Source of the DNA: Chalara sp. BL73
Lineage: Eukaryota; Ascomycota; Leotiomycetes; Helotiales
Direction: 5' to 3'
Length of the DNA: 64,000 bases
Assembly: GCA_918026815.1 (NCBI GenBank)
Contig: CAKJVC010000202.1
Location: 248,001 to 312,000, forward strand
A program made the position numbers and the translations under genes. Shown piece by piece: positions 48,165 to 60,895 of this stretch. The notes below the pieces were generated by a model. The model had not been told where the DNA came from and ran no database searches. It saw only the letters and a program-made list of their open reading frames with translations. Every line of letters begins with the position of its first letter. The first letter of the stretch is position 1.

Positions 48165-48949
48165 AAGAACCGAAGCCCTAACAGTGGGAAATAGGATATA
48201 GAACGTGAAAAGTGTATATAGAGAAGATAGCTATGCTATGTTGGCGTTAGTTGGTTTGAAGGTGAGCATTAGATGTTTAGATCAGAAATCGTTAAATGCA
48301 TGTACGAGAGCCTCATAGATTCACAGGTTTCAGCAGTTCACATTGGAGCATTGAGCGTATAAAAAGACGGGAAATGAATGTCAGCGTCATCAGTTGCAAC
48401 GCTTTTCAAGATTCAATATGCATGCTCTAGACTATCCGCGAATCGCTGGAGTGAAGGGATTTCGAAGCGCAATGTGCTAGAAGCTATCACGTATTAATAT
48501 CAAAAGAATTACTACAGACTGTAGCATACGATTACGTAGGATGCTTGAAGATGTCGTTCGCTTGGTTACTCTAAGTGCATCTCCGATCTACTCCTGGTAT
48601 AGATGTGTTTTCGCTAGTACCAAGAGCAAATCGATATATAAGTGACAAATAGAGCATTCTGAGGCTAAAATCACAGAGAACAAAGACACAATGGACCGTG
48701 AGAATTTTGGGGACTGGTTCCTCGTAGGAGGGACGAGACGTGTTTCTTCATTGAGAATACTAAGAAACATGTCAGCTAGAGAAAACAGACAACGGCGGAT
48801 ACGCCTATTGTGATTAAAATAAAGGTATGTAATTGGCATTGCCCCTCGCCAGACTGGCGCCTTGCGCCATAAAAAATCACCATGATCCAAGCTCCAATCA
48901 CCCAGCGCCGTCGCTAAACACAAAGTTCGTACAATCTTATCGTCGTTTA
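48165..48949. other. Intergenic between convergent genes
   Basis: 785 bases of 3' flanks. The minus-strand frame 48588-48968 runs past the downstream stop codon and has no signature. Confidence 0.6.
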
Positions 48950-50741
48950 TCATTGCATATTCTTCCACTGCTGCATCAAAGCCACAGCCTGATCGACAGG
49001 GTAACCTATAAAGACTGGGCCTGTGAAAACCATTTGGGGCACACTGCCTCCACCTTTTGCAACTTCAGGCTCGACGAACATTGGCTGAGGAGCGGGACTT
49101 TTTCGGGGTCCTGGGAGCGGTTCCTGAGGCCCGTTTTGAGATGCCTTCTGCTCGTGTGGGAAAGGACACTTGGCAGTCGACTTCACCGCCTCAGAAGGGG
49201 TAGCATTAAGGTGGGTGGGAGCGTCCTCTAATTTAGGTTCCTGATCAAACCCGAAAGGACATTTTGCGGACGATTTGGGGATATGGCCAGCCGAAACGGG
49301 TGCTGGGGGAGGCGAGATCGCTCGTTGTTCCGAAGGAGGATCGAACACCGGGACAGAAATGCCCCAGGGCCTGCTGGGAGACTCCCCTACCCGGATTTCT
49401 TTGAGAGGTCGGTCGAATCGGCTTTCCCTGTCATCTTCGTGTATCGAAGGCACTGATCCAACATCCTCATTTATACCATCAGCACTGACAGCCTTGGCCC
49501 AATTTTCAACCCGTTCGTTTGACATGTGTTCGTCATCCTCTACACGTTCAGTTTCCTCTTTTGCAGGCAACATCGGCTGATGTTTTTGTCCTAATCCTTG
49601 TATCATGCTAACCAAGTTTCCGTACTTTGCATCTAACTTTCTGATATCATCCTCATTTCTTTGATATCGTTTGACGCATATCTCATGACTTCTGGGTATT
49701 TCATGTTTGTGCGTTTCGAAGTACCGAGCGACCTCTTCTGGTGAGTGTTGATCTAGGTAACGAATCGGGCATTTTGCAGCAGGACCTGTCACAGATGGCG
49801 GAGGCGAGTTCATGGCCTCAGCATACATAGCGGCGCAGATAGGATCAGCGGAACGATGCGGTGTAGGGTCTTTCGAGTCTGACGGCGTCAATAGCCTATC
49901 AGAATCCATTGTGCCGCCACCTTGAGAATTTTGTATGTCTGTTGCGGGTTTTGCAGCATCAGTCTGTGCGGCATAAGGGCACAAGAGTGAGCTCTTTTTC
50001 CCTGGAACCGTGAAATCTTGTTCAAGAACAGTAGAGAGGCAAGAGGATGTACGTCGAGCAGAGAATCTGTTACTGCTTGTTCCAGATATACTCTTCCCAC
50101 TTGCAGTGGAACTCTTCGATATGCGACCGAGCACCACAAGTCTCTGGATAGCTCGTCTGCCGTCTCTTATTGCCGCACTTGTTTGATCTTTAGAGGTTGA
50201 GGCAGCTCGAAGTGGCAGGGGAACCACGCCAGCTCGATCAGAATCGTTGAGGTCTAGAGGAAGTTGTATTTGAGATACTATACTGGATATCTCTGGCTGG
50301 ATTATGGCATACTTGTCTGCTAAGCCTTGAAACTATAATGCACGTTGTCAGTTCAGCATAGAATGATAATGAATCGACAAATCAGCGGAAACGGTTTAGA
50401 GCTTGTCAGAAGTATACATGTGGTTTTGGTCGGTCGCAGCTGCAAAAGCAGCTCCAGATCTAGAGCTAAGGTGTTCATCATGAAGGAGGGGTTGTTTCGG
50501 ATGTCAACATTAAGGATGGGTAGCTTACAGATTCATTGGCAAACCGAAGTTTCTGCTCCAGGATGGTATTTCGGTCATTTAGAAGTTGGACTTGATCAGC
50601 TAGGATTTTAAAGTTCTCCGTCAGTGTATTGGTAAGATCCTCATGGTTGAGATCATTATTCAATGACATGACTGAGAAAGGCCGGACGCCTCTTTGGTGG
50701 GAGATCGGGTTCATGGAGGAAGACGAGCACAAGGGCATCAC
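48950..50741 (-). CDS. Fungal protein with N-terminal coiled coil and four Cys-Pro motifs, function unknown
   Basis: Two exons on the minus strand, 50741-50529 and 50332-48950, with a 196-bp intron (GTAAGC donor, in phase); 531 residues. The N-terminus forms a coiled coil (TENFKILADQVQLLNDRNTI). Two ATGs are possible, 50741 or the later MSLNNDL. The best conserved-looking block is CPIRYLDQHSPEEVARYFE followed by HKHEIPRSHEICVKRY. Four Cys-Pro motifs are spread through the rest: LCPYAA, KCPIRY, KCPFGF and KCPFPH. Three of them are preceded by Ala-Lys. Similar CP motifs act as heme regulatory motifs in Hap1, but the same dipeptide also occurs by chance. The remainder is Pro/Glu/Ser-rich and probably disordered. 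I do not recognise a named family. The long intron may hide another small exon. Confidence 0.75.
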
Positions 50742-52014
50742 CGAGAAGCTTTGTCAGCCGAATCTCGGAGCTAAGGTATACAGTCACGTGCCAACTGTCA
50801 GTTCCATTCACAGGATGTTAAGAGTTCGAAGGTGCCAAAAATGTTTTGTCTTGAAAGTCCGACATCGATCGCTATATCTCATTGTTCCTTTTGGCTGGCG
50901 GATGTACGGAGGTAATTGACCTCTGAAGAGTTTTCATCTCTATATCCAGTACACTAGATGATGACGAAGCTTGAATGGAAAACTTGGACAAGGGCTCCAT
51001 CATTTTGCCTTGACTCTGAATATTGTAGACCCCATTTGACTATCTTATCCATTTCCATTCTCAAGAAGCATACTCTCCCTTTTGTTGTGATTACCCGAGA
51101 ACAAGGCTGGGAGGCTGGGTTGTTCTTGTCTTCAACCCAGCAAAAGTAGCACAAATCCTGCGCAAGAGGCTCAGCCCCGCCGCGTCGTCTGGAAGGCCGA
51201 AGTGCAACATAATACGGACAGGCCCCTTATGTTGGATTAGAATGCTGGAAAAGCTCATCTCTCACTCGCAGGCTTTATTGCTTCTTCGTCTCACCCTTTG
51301 CAGCTCCGGCAGTGCAGCACCGTGTCACACGGCTATACTTTAAGTAAAATCAGATGGCTCCCAATTCGATACGGCGTAACTGTGCGAGTTTCTTTTTATA
51401 GATTTTGGTTGCCGCATCTCAGAATACTCATTAACACAATCTCCCATGTTGTACCACCACCACCACATCACATTTGTAAATTACCACGCTAGCCTCTAAA
51501 GTCTCGTCGAATCATATCCTCTTTCACTTTATCGATGAGATTCAAAAGGGATCTACGCAATGAATCTCACCTTTTGACACCAACCTACTTATTTAAAGTT
51601 AGGCTCCCCTTTCACCACCCAAGCGTCAAAAGTGATCGTCCTGACCCTTGCCAGGCGGGGACCCAACAGGTTTCGAGAAGCTTTACGCGAGAAATACGAA
51701 TGAATGCAATCGCATCCCTCTCCGTCACTATCCCTCCTAGCAAATCAAGCACTGCCATTGTTTCACGCCTTTCTCAAAACACCGCCACATCAATCTTATC
51801 TAGATTTCTTTCTTGATCCAACTACAGTCACAGCTAATGCTTCTCTCTTACCTGAGAATTGCTTTCTACCCAAAATTGGCTTGACCTCTGACTGCACTTT
51901 CCCGTCCATCCTAACAGGATCCAGATGGGTTCGAGGGGCATGTTCACCACTTCCTTCTGAGACCAGGCGTTGGGGGAACACATTGGACGCTCACATCCTA
52001 TTAAACCTTCTATA
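50742..52014. other. Intergenic upstream of the F-box gene
   Basis: 1.3 kb between divergent genes. The segment from about 51400 is C/T-rich on the plus strand, consistent with the F-box promoter and leader. No supported gene. Confidence 0.6.
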
Positions 52015-55000
52015 ATGAATGACAACGCAGTCGTCGAGCCGAATCAGGATATGGAAGAATATCCAGCGGACAAGAAGACGGTGCAGGCGGACGCGTTCGA
52101 GAGACTTCCTGACGAGATTATTGAGCAGTAAGTTTACGCCTCTCTGCGTGTAACCCCAACAACTGCTGAAAGTTCCATAGAATCCTCCAACTTACCACTC
52201 CAAACGTATTTGCGTCATTGATCGTACTGAATCGAAAATGGCGAACGGTATCACAACAGACACACCTCTATGCACATCATCTCTCTCGATGCCCATCCTT
52301 TTCCGCTGCACATATCTCGACTCCATCTCCAGAAGGCGATGACGATCTTCCAAAACTTCGAAGGTTATTTGCACGCGAGGTAAAGCGCAATTTATTTGAA
52401 GCATATTTGCGGCCTCAAGAAACGATCATAAATTTGGTGTCAACATCCATAAGTTCGTCATCTGCACCGGGCGGAGAAGCATTTCATTTCAGTCTTTCTC
52501 CGAGGGGCCACTATGTATTAGCATATAGCTCTTCTCGCATTCATGTATTAGATGTGACAGCTCCGAAGATTGTTGTCAAACGCGAACTCAAGATCCTGCG
52601 ACGGCCAGCCTCGACTACCATCACTGATGATGGATCTCTCCTTGCGGTTCTCTCAACTGATATGCAAGTTGACCTTTATGATCTCACCAGCCACCCTCCC
52701 AAGCATACACGCGCCATCGCACTGGACCATACTCCACGAACAATCGCTTTATCTCCTACCGGCTCAGTCCTGGCTGCTGCGTACGATGCAGGAGTCGAGG
52801 TATCGTCTCTCGAGCCAGATTGTTTAAGCACTGAAAGAAGAGCTGTGAAATGCTATGCGGTTGACTCTCTGTGCTTCTCTAAAGATGGAACGCAGCTACT
52901 GGGAAGCACTATACAATCACGAAATCCAAGCACAGTAGTTTTGACAGCACCTTACTATGATCCCGGAGGCAATCTACCAGAAGAAAGCACTAGCGCGCTA
53001 TGGACAACATCAATTTTATTTCCAAACGGTAGTCGAGATTGCAGTCATGCTGTTCTGTTACCAAGCGCTTCAGAAGAAGAAGCAAGCTGGACTTTCACCT
53101 ACGATCGAGTATTCGAAACATTCCGTGCAGTACGAATTGATGACCTGCGGAATGGAACCACGTACTTTACTGGTCCCACGGCAGAATCACATAGTAATTT
53201 ATTGCCAAGCACTTTGCCTGCCGCAAGTGAAGCTGGGGATCTCGTCGTTGCTGGATTTCAAGGATGCATATGGATATATGGCGTACCAGAAGATCTAGAG
53301 GCGATACCAAAACTTAATGGGGCTAGCAGCAATGTTGAAAGCGAAGTTGGTACTCCCTCGATTCAGCTAGGACGTCGAAATAGTGCACCGTCATTGCGAT
53401 CAGTTACTCGACATCGAGAGGGTAATAGTAGAACTCCGCAATGGCAACTTCTTTGTGACAAATTCCGGAATACTTTTGTCGAGGGTCGCAATATCGCTGC
53501 CTTAGACCGCGTTAGCTCGATGAACTGGGTTACCGATTTTTCGAAATCATATCTCGAAGAGCGGCTCGTAGCTGTTGCCCCTGGCGTTGGGGGGCTACCA
53601 CCAGAAAGCGAAGACGACAGTATGAACCCTACAGATGGCGGCCGTATATCCGTCTTAGACTTCGGTTATAATGTGATCAATGGAACCAAACGTATAATCA
53701 CCATCGAGGTTGGAGATACTGAACCCGAAATTCTCGAAGAAGAACACAGAGATCTAGATACCGAGGTGGCCTTGGTGAGGAGGAGAACTGTGGCACAAAG
53801 ACGTGAAAATCGTACTCAAGTCGTTCGCTCAGCAACCACGATAGCTCGACCAGTCCGCCCTCCTATACCACCGATGCCACCAATGCCGGATCTGAGTAGC
53901 ATGAACGACTTGTCAGAGTCTGCAGCTTCGGTTACAAGGCAAATCATAGCAGTCCCTTTAACGGACCAAGTGGAGACCGCATCCATAGATGAAGACGATG
54001 AGGCGTTTGATGCTCCTTACTCTCAGACTAGTCCCCGTTCAGGAACGACACTTCGTCGTGCTGCAACTGCGGCTGCGGTAAACCGGCGTCTTAATCCTCG
54101 TTCAGTGGCACAAGAGCATATTGAATACCGCCGTGCCGATGGCCGAGAGGAACATCCTCATGAGAGTGATGCAGATAACTGGGTCCCCCCTCCTCCTCCA
54201 TATAGCAAGGAGCCAGTCCCGCCATTGCCAGAGCATATTCAGAGATCAATCCTAGCAGAAGCTGCAGCTGCCACTCTGCAACGCGCAAGCACTCAACGTA
54301 CCTCGAGCTTTGACTTCCCGGGTCTGGATGGAAACACTCTTCAACGCTCCAGGACCTTTGCTTCCGTAAGCTCTGCTTCTAGTCAGACAAGGAGAGAATA
54401 TCCTTTCCCTCGTTCTAGGAGTGAGTCCACCACAGTGACTCTTGGTACACTTTCTCCAGAAGGAGAATCTCCCATGCCCAGAATTCCAAGCCCAGTTTCG
54501 CCAAACTTCGATGATTTATATGATGTCTCTCCTCCTGGTTCTCCACAGTCAGGATCTCGAAGGCCATCGGACACCACGCCAAGCGCGCAACCCGAGGAGC
54601 CATCTCCAGAATCTACTCCGGAGCAAACACCGGCAGTCCCAGTTCCGACCCATCAAATAGCCCGAAAACCAGTTGCAGCGGCTCTACCTAGAGTGCATGA
54701 GCCCGCGCTGGCAGAGCCTGCCCTATCCACTCTTCCAACCCTAGTACCATCAATGAGAGCAACTATTCAGCAACCTGTCTCGCCGATTCCACAACCTCAA
54801 CAGACTCCAGAAATTTTGAAGCGACGTCTTATGGATTGGGAGACCACACCAGACGCTGATATACCTTCATCACCAAGTAGAGGGGCGACACCCCCGCCAT
54901 CCGGGGTTACTAAGTTGAGGATGGAGCAAGCCCTTCCGTCTCGTCCTGATGAACGGCGCCGTGTGTCTGAACATGCTCGGATTGTGCCTCAGCAGCAGGG

Positions 55001-56216
55001 AGAAGCAATAGAGCATCAGCCAGCGCCTGTAGCAGTCAGTAGACCAACAGCTTGGCAACAAGAAGAAACAGCATCTGCGCCTCTGCTTGTATCATACAAG
55101 CGGGCAAATGAATGGCAAGAACATCTAGCTCAGGCTCCGGTTCCTACATTCGTGAATAAACCAAATGACCGAGAACGAGTAGAACCAGAATCTGCGCCAG
55201 CCTCGGTACCTAGATCATCTTACAGATTAAACGAGTGGCAGCAAGAAGACATAGTCTCGCAGCCAGCATTGCTAACGCGACGAAGTGAGACGGTGCCATC
55301 CCAGCCATCTTCCCGTGCTGAAGATAATGCACCTTCGCAGCTTGCGCGACGGGCCGAGACTGCACCTGTCAATGCGCAGGTGCCAAACTCAGCAGTAATT
55401 CCAACGACACACACGCTGGTGGGGCCAAGTGCGGAGCAGATAGCACGACTCAACAATCGAAGAGACCGTCCGCCATCGCAGATCCTTGCAGATCCTCGCC
55501 GAAGTTCGGTAAACTATTCGCAGTCCTCGAACTTGGTTCAGAGCAGGCCTATGTCTGACTATGCACCAAGGTCTGCTTCCAATCCATTACCAATACCAGG
55601 TGGAGACGCCTCGACTTGGAGATCTGTCTCTGGTCCATTACCTGTGACTGGCGGCGATGCATCGTCTTGGAACTCTCTGCAGAATACGCCACCACGAATG
55701 ACGCCCGACCACTCAGGTCCTCCGAGAGGTGCTGCTGGTGCCCACGGAGGCTCGCCTGCGCGCTCAAAAACAACCTACTCACCACACTCCAACTACTCTC
55801 ACCAGCAACAAAACTCTTATCCGCCTCCCACCCGACGAGTCAGTCTCAATGCACCGAGTACTGGTACCCGTCTGGCATCCATCCCTTCTCCTAATAGTCT
55901 TCGGCCCACCATGCAACGTCTAGACACCATTCACAGCGCCACATCCGCAGATCCGCCTTGGCCACTGCCGGGGCCAAAATCCGTACCAGTTGGTGTGAAC
56001 CGCAATCCGAGCCGCGCTGAGCGAAGTGCGGCAAAGAATATGAAGGACGCCAAGAAACGCGGCTGGCGAGCAAGTATGCGCCCAGAGAAAAGGGAGAAAA
56101 AGAACAAGTGGGGAGATGCGAGCAGTGCGGGCTGGACAGACGTTTCCGACATGAGGAGCGAGCTGGGTAGACACGAGGAGAAAGAGAGGAAGAGCGGCAA
56201 GTGTGCTGTTATGTAA
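52015..56216 (+). CDS. Large F-box protein with propeller-like domain and C-terminal CaaX box
   Basis: Two exons, 52015-52127 and 52181-56216, with a 53-bp intron (GTAAGT donor, CCATAG acceptor); 1382 residues. The F-box lies at about residues 27-65, formed across the junction (FERLPDEIIEQ then ILQLTTPNVFASLIVLNRKW), so the protein is expected to recruit Skp1-Cul1 ubiquitin ligase. A repeat-rich region follows (about 95-450) with WD/propeller-like strands such as FSLSPRGHYVLAYSSSRIHVLDV and IALSPTGSVLAAAYDAGVEV. The second half is a long Pro/Ser-rich, probably disordered region with internal repeats. The extreme C-terminus is basic (KKRGWRASMRPEKREKKNK) and ends Cys-Ala-Val-Met, a good farnesylation box. 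This predicts membrane attachment. Substrates are unknown. The combination is described separately as a finding. Confidence 0.85.
55584..55685 (+). repeat. 17-codon tandem repeat inside the F-box gene
   Basis: Two adjacent units, 55584-55634 and 55635-55685, encode PLPIPGGDASTWRSVSG and PLPVTGGDASSWNSLQN. Eleven of 17 residues are identical, so this is an old in-frame duplication within the disordered region. Confidence 0.85.
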
Positions 56217-57184
56217 AAGCCGTTTACTATGATTAATTATGATTGAACGACATATATTTTCTCATAAGGAAAATGGTGTTGAGTATGATGTCGGGAATGA
56301 CAAAATGTTTGGGATACATTACTTTAGCATGATTATAAATATCAACATCTTTAGGTCCTCTAAATAACTTCATTCGCATTATATTCAGGTAGCTATTATC
56401 GTGATGGTGGAATGCAATCCTCTTTCACCATCTGTGCCGGTAGAAGCACTTTATAAGGACACAGGAGACTTGGCGCAAGCCCCTGAAATAAGCGAGAGAT
56501 GAAGCCAATTCGGATGGTCATGGGCAGAAGCATACCGTTGTGTCTTGTGGATGGAGACTGTATATCAAAGAAGGCAAATCAGCATATCTGTACCTCAAAA
56601 GATAGGTAATTTGCACAAGAATAGACAAGGGATCTATTGTGATTAATAATCCAGATCCAGATCTAAGTTTAATGCATCCTGCCATGTACGTCACAATTTC
56701 TATCCGACCGATGCGAATACGAATGCAAGAATATGTACAATGTTTCCTGGGTATCCTAAAGGGGGAGAAACATCTGAATAACACCTATGCATAGGCCGCC
56801 TGCCTCTCTGCACGTTTCCAGATCAAAGCCTTAGCCCCCATTGTCGGCTACATCTGCTCGCCGCTATAAGTATTACCACGTCCTCTGTCCATGGCCCTTG
56901 AGCATAGGGGGCCACGCTCCAACAGATCTTATGTATTATCCTGCATGATGGGGGTGGTGCCGAAAGAAGAGGGATCTTGACCGAGATAGAGGGGGGTATA
57001 TCGTGCTTAGCACATCCAAAATTTGATTTGTCCTTCCACCAGACTTAGGATGGAATCTGATGGCTGGTAAAAATATACATGCTTTGATCCTTTAGCCTCG
57101 GCTATAAAAATGAAGGGGCATGCAGAGGAAACTTACACCATTCTTTGATACTCCTATCATTTAGACCTTAGGTCGTTGGCTTGC
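56217..57184. other. Intergenic between convergent genes
   Basis: 968 bases of 3' flanking sequence. No coding frame or repeat is supported. Confidence 0.6.
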
Positions 57185-58863
57185 TCATAGAGAAAGCCCT
57201 GGATATCCATTCGAGCCGCCTCGGAAATTGAAGTTCGTCTGGTTATATTGAACATTGAAGTTGGTACGATTTGCATTCCCGTTGATATTCGCCGAAGTTG
57301 ATTGTCCATACGCACTGGCCCGCTGCTGGGCCATGTATGGAGGTTGCTGCAGAGTCATCGCCCGTGGGGAGCTCATGTCTTGCTCTTTAGTCATGGGAGC
57401 CGCGTACTGAGCCATCATCTCCTTATTAGCTTCATGCAGATCTCGGCACTTGCGAGCGTGGTCGAAGAAGAGCATTTTATGTGGGATCAGACGCGTCTCA
57501 TCGGCTTCAGGATGGATCCTTTCCAGCTCCTGAGCCAGGTGATAATCAGAAATACTTGCTCCAACAGGCACTTTGCCCATAGCCCTCGTGAAAATTCCCA
57601 TGCCAGTCTCAGAAATGGTACTGCCTGGCCGGCATTCGTGACGGCTCTGCGCAGCGATTTGAATGCATTCTTCTGTCACGAGAGCTCGTTGCAGGTGCGT
57701 TATTGTGTGGAGATTCGACCACCCCAAGTACTCAGTAACCGTGTTGGCCATATCATTAAGCGTGAAGTCTGGTTTCTGCTGTGCTAGGTACTGCATAATC
57801 CGCATAGATATGTTGTTTCCATTTGCGTGCCAATTAAGACTATAGACGGCGTGTCTTAAAATAGGCATGTGCCCGTATATGATACTGCCATCAGGCATCT
57901 GGACCGTTGATTGTGCGGCCAATGGCAGTGGTATGGTGGCCTCCCGTCTGATGCGCGCGACCCTACGAATCATGTATTGGTACACGAATCTCAATCGCAT
58001 GCCAGTACTGTTCAGATATTGATCAATGACCCCGACCAAATCGTCTTCTGCCAAGACCCTGCTCGCTCCCACCTACTCGGAAAGTTAGTACTGTGAAATA
58101 TGATTATAGTCTAAAGGAGAGGGAGTTGTGGCGCTTATATTGAGGGATGGTGGCTGTTCGGGAAGTTGGTAGCTTCAGGAACAGCAATCATGCTTATGTT
58201 GCTAGACAGGGGATAATCAAATTAAGGAGCCAAAGGAAGACTTACATATCGTCCAAGTTGATCGCCAATTTGCATGAGTCTATCAAACATCGGAGGGGCA
58301 GGGGGAACAATAAATGGTGGGCTCGACCCAGGATTTTGACCCATAAGCTGAGTTTGAGTTCCAAATATACCTTCCTGATAATTTAAGACATCATTTGTCA
58401 ATTGAGTTTCATTGACGGATTGGCCCATTTGCCGAGACTGGCTGCCATTTAGACCATCTAAATGATTGGAGATCTCAACCATACCTTCAAAGACGTTTTT
58501 ATCTTGACCCACAGCAGCCGCGGGAGGATCAGCCATGGCCGGGATGCTGTCGTTAGATGGCGCTTGGTCAGTGTGCATGAATTCCTCTCTCATCTGGGTG
58601 GCGTTTTCGAATCCAAAGTCGCATGTCGATGGAGACCGTTTGATAGCTTGAGCTTGGGGCGTTACTGATTCAATGCTCATTAGAGCCTCTGACGCAGAGA
58701 GAGCTGGGTCAAGAAGTCGTGTTCTAATCAAAGCATGGTCATGAGAAGGAGCTACCGCTGCTTGTGCATATCCCGTCAATGCCAGCCAGAGATTTTGCTC
58801 GAAGCCAAGATCGTCAGGCTCAGACATCCTATAAGATGGAGTTGCAGGTGTTCCTGCAAGCAC
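57185..58863 (-). CDS. Protein of unknown function, Gln/Asn-rich C-terminus
   Basis: Two exons on the minus strand, 58863-58246 and 58072-57185. The 173-bp intron has a GTAAGT donor and joins DQLGRY to VGASRVLAEDD in phase; 501 residues. The N-terminal part is acidic and probably disordered (residues 1-190). The middle, about 206-420, looks folded and mostly helical, with EDDLVGVIDQYLNSTGMRLRF, MRIMQYLAQQ and YLGWSNLHTITHLQRALVTEE. The last about 70 residues are rich in Gln, Asn and Tyr (NVQYNQTNFNFRGG), a low-complexity prion-like composition. I do not recognise the family. Met1 was taken as 58863; MSEPDD at 58827 is an alternative. The long intron may conceal a short exon. Confidence 0.68.
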
Positions 58864-60348
58864 TAGTGCTAAGGATTATGCTAGAGCCTAATTCTCAAGC
58901 GACTCCCGCGCTTTCTTCGAAGCTACCGGCGAAATATACAGTATTCTATAGTGTTTCAAATGGATCTATTGGTTGAGTGAAAAATGAGGATGTTGGAAAG
59001 GTGTATGCTTGTTCAGTTGAAATAACGATTAATTCGGTGTTCGTTGGGATTTTATTTAAAAATTGAATAAGACTTCATGAAGAACCAAGTTTGGTGGCGT
59101 GAGAGAATAATTAGGACGCCGGCGTTATATATGTTTTCTTGCCTCTCAAAAGCTTCCTCCCGCGGATGGTACTCCCAACGAATTTTAGACTCACCTGTTT
59201 TAACCAACTTGGGCAATTAGTCTGGAGACCTGTTATCTTCACAACGATGCGGTGACAGTTTTTGGGGGCCAGCACAGCATACTAAAACATGGCGAAAAGT
59301 TCGGGTTAAAAGCATACAAGCCCAACTTGCGCTGCATGAATGCTTCGAAAGAGAGAAATTTTGGGTACATCAAGATCCAATACTTCTACATATTCACAGC
59401 GTGTGTTTCCCCGGCATATAAGCAGGAAAATCTGCCACTAGCGCTGAGATTGTAAAGGTGAGTCTCGAAATATGGAGGCTTGGCAACTTTGGTAGAAACC
59501 CTAATTTAGAGCCTCACCAGAGCTTCAATTTAGGTCCCATGACTTAACCAATACCTTGAGTTACCACTTGGTTCCTTACTGCAGAGGCCGTTGCCTGCGA
59601 TAAGTCTAGATATCAAGAGGTCTTTTCGTACATCATCCGTATCCCCTCGGTCGAGTCCCAAGTGAAAAGTTCAAAACTCCATCCAAGTTGAGGCCAAAAA
59701 AGTATTATTCTTCTGCACAGTTTTCAAGTCTTCCTTAAGTATCTCTGCTACGCAACTTGGCTTCCTTACAAGAAAAACAGTGGCATAACCATCATGCGAG
59801 TTATCTATGTCGTCTTTAGCAGCCATATTACAAATTCTAGTTTCGCTTGAAAACTTGGGAATCATCACATACCCTGCGGAGCCTCTTTCTCATTTCCACG
59901 CCTTCAAGAATTGATCTAGCCATTTCTGACGGACTAATATCTCACCTATCGCCTACTCTGAGCAGCGGGTAAAGGCTAAATCTTAGTCACGGCACGATCA
60001 AACGCTGAAAGCCCAACACCAGACTTAGGATTTTCACACTTATCAAGAACGTTGTGTTCACAACCATCAAATGAAAGCACCAAATGCATACCTTCAGAAA
60101 CCTTCCATGTGTCCCGGTTTAAAACTGAAATAAATCAAATAAAAACACCACAACACTCCCTTTTCACTAAATGTGGGGGGCTATCCTGAACCTGCTATGA
60201 TGTGTAGCAATCATCTCGACTTGCGCGCCTTTTCTAGCGACTCGTTTCTGATGCGAATATGCTATATATCCAGGCCACCATAATTCGGAACAAAACCCAG
60301 GAATAAGCATGCAGCCTCATTTATATCTGACCTCTCCGTAGAGCAGGT
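58864..60348. other. Intergenic, no gene seen
   Basis: About 1.5 kb between divergent genes. The open frames at 59252-59455 and 59671-59868 are short and lack signatures. Confidence 0.55.
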
Positions 60349-60895
60349 ATGGCAAGCAAAGTCCTAGAACGCCGTACCCCCGAGAATCGTTCAGCCTCGT
60401 CGCGCATTCGCACTCCTCAGTTTGACAGCCGCAACGGCGCCCTCTGGCAAGTCTCTCAGAATTCGCCGTGTAGCGGCCCTCCTAATGACATATCAGAACC
60501 CTTGACCTCACTCGACGGCTCCACGCAGTTTGACTCCTTACCAGCTCAGTGGGATCTCTTCATCACCAGCTCGCTCAGCCTCAAACGACTCCAACTCCAC
60601 CTCAAACTCAAAGCCTCCCTCCCAAACTCTCCCCGAGCCCCGCGAACCGAGCGCCAAAATGCGCAGCTACGACCGCAGGCTCAGTACGCCCAACGCTCCT
60701 CACGTCTCCACAATCGAGCAAGCAAAAGGCGACACCGCTCCCTCCAACGAAGTCTGGCTCGGCCTCTTCCTCGGGGCATTTATCGCCTTCGTCGCGATCG
60801 CCGCCATCCTGCGTGTCACACGTTTCTTCCTTCGTGTATTCCGCCACCATTGGGCTGCTGATAACCTATATCTCACTCGAAGTCTTCAGGTCTGA
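60349..60895 (+). CDS. Probable small single-pass membrane protein
   Basis: A GC/CT-rich block open in all three plus frames. The best model joins 60349-60450 to 60545-60895 across a 94-bp intron (GTCTCT donor, TTACCAG acceptor, in phase), giving 150 residues. It has a Ser/Pro-rich N-terminal region, the segment TIEQAKGDTAPSNEVWLG, a strong membrane helix (LGLFLGAFIAFVAIAAILRV) and a short basic tail (TRFFLRVFRHH). The basic side after the helix suggests that end faces the cytosol. The donor is weak and the frame choice rests on the membrane helix; the competing frame from 60349 to 60861 is Arg/Ser-rich and less protein-like. Function unknown. Confidence 0.4.
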
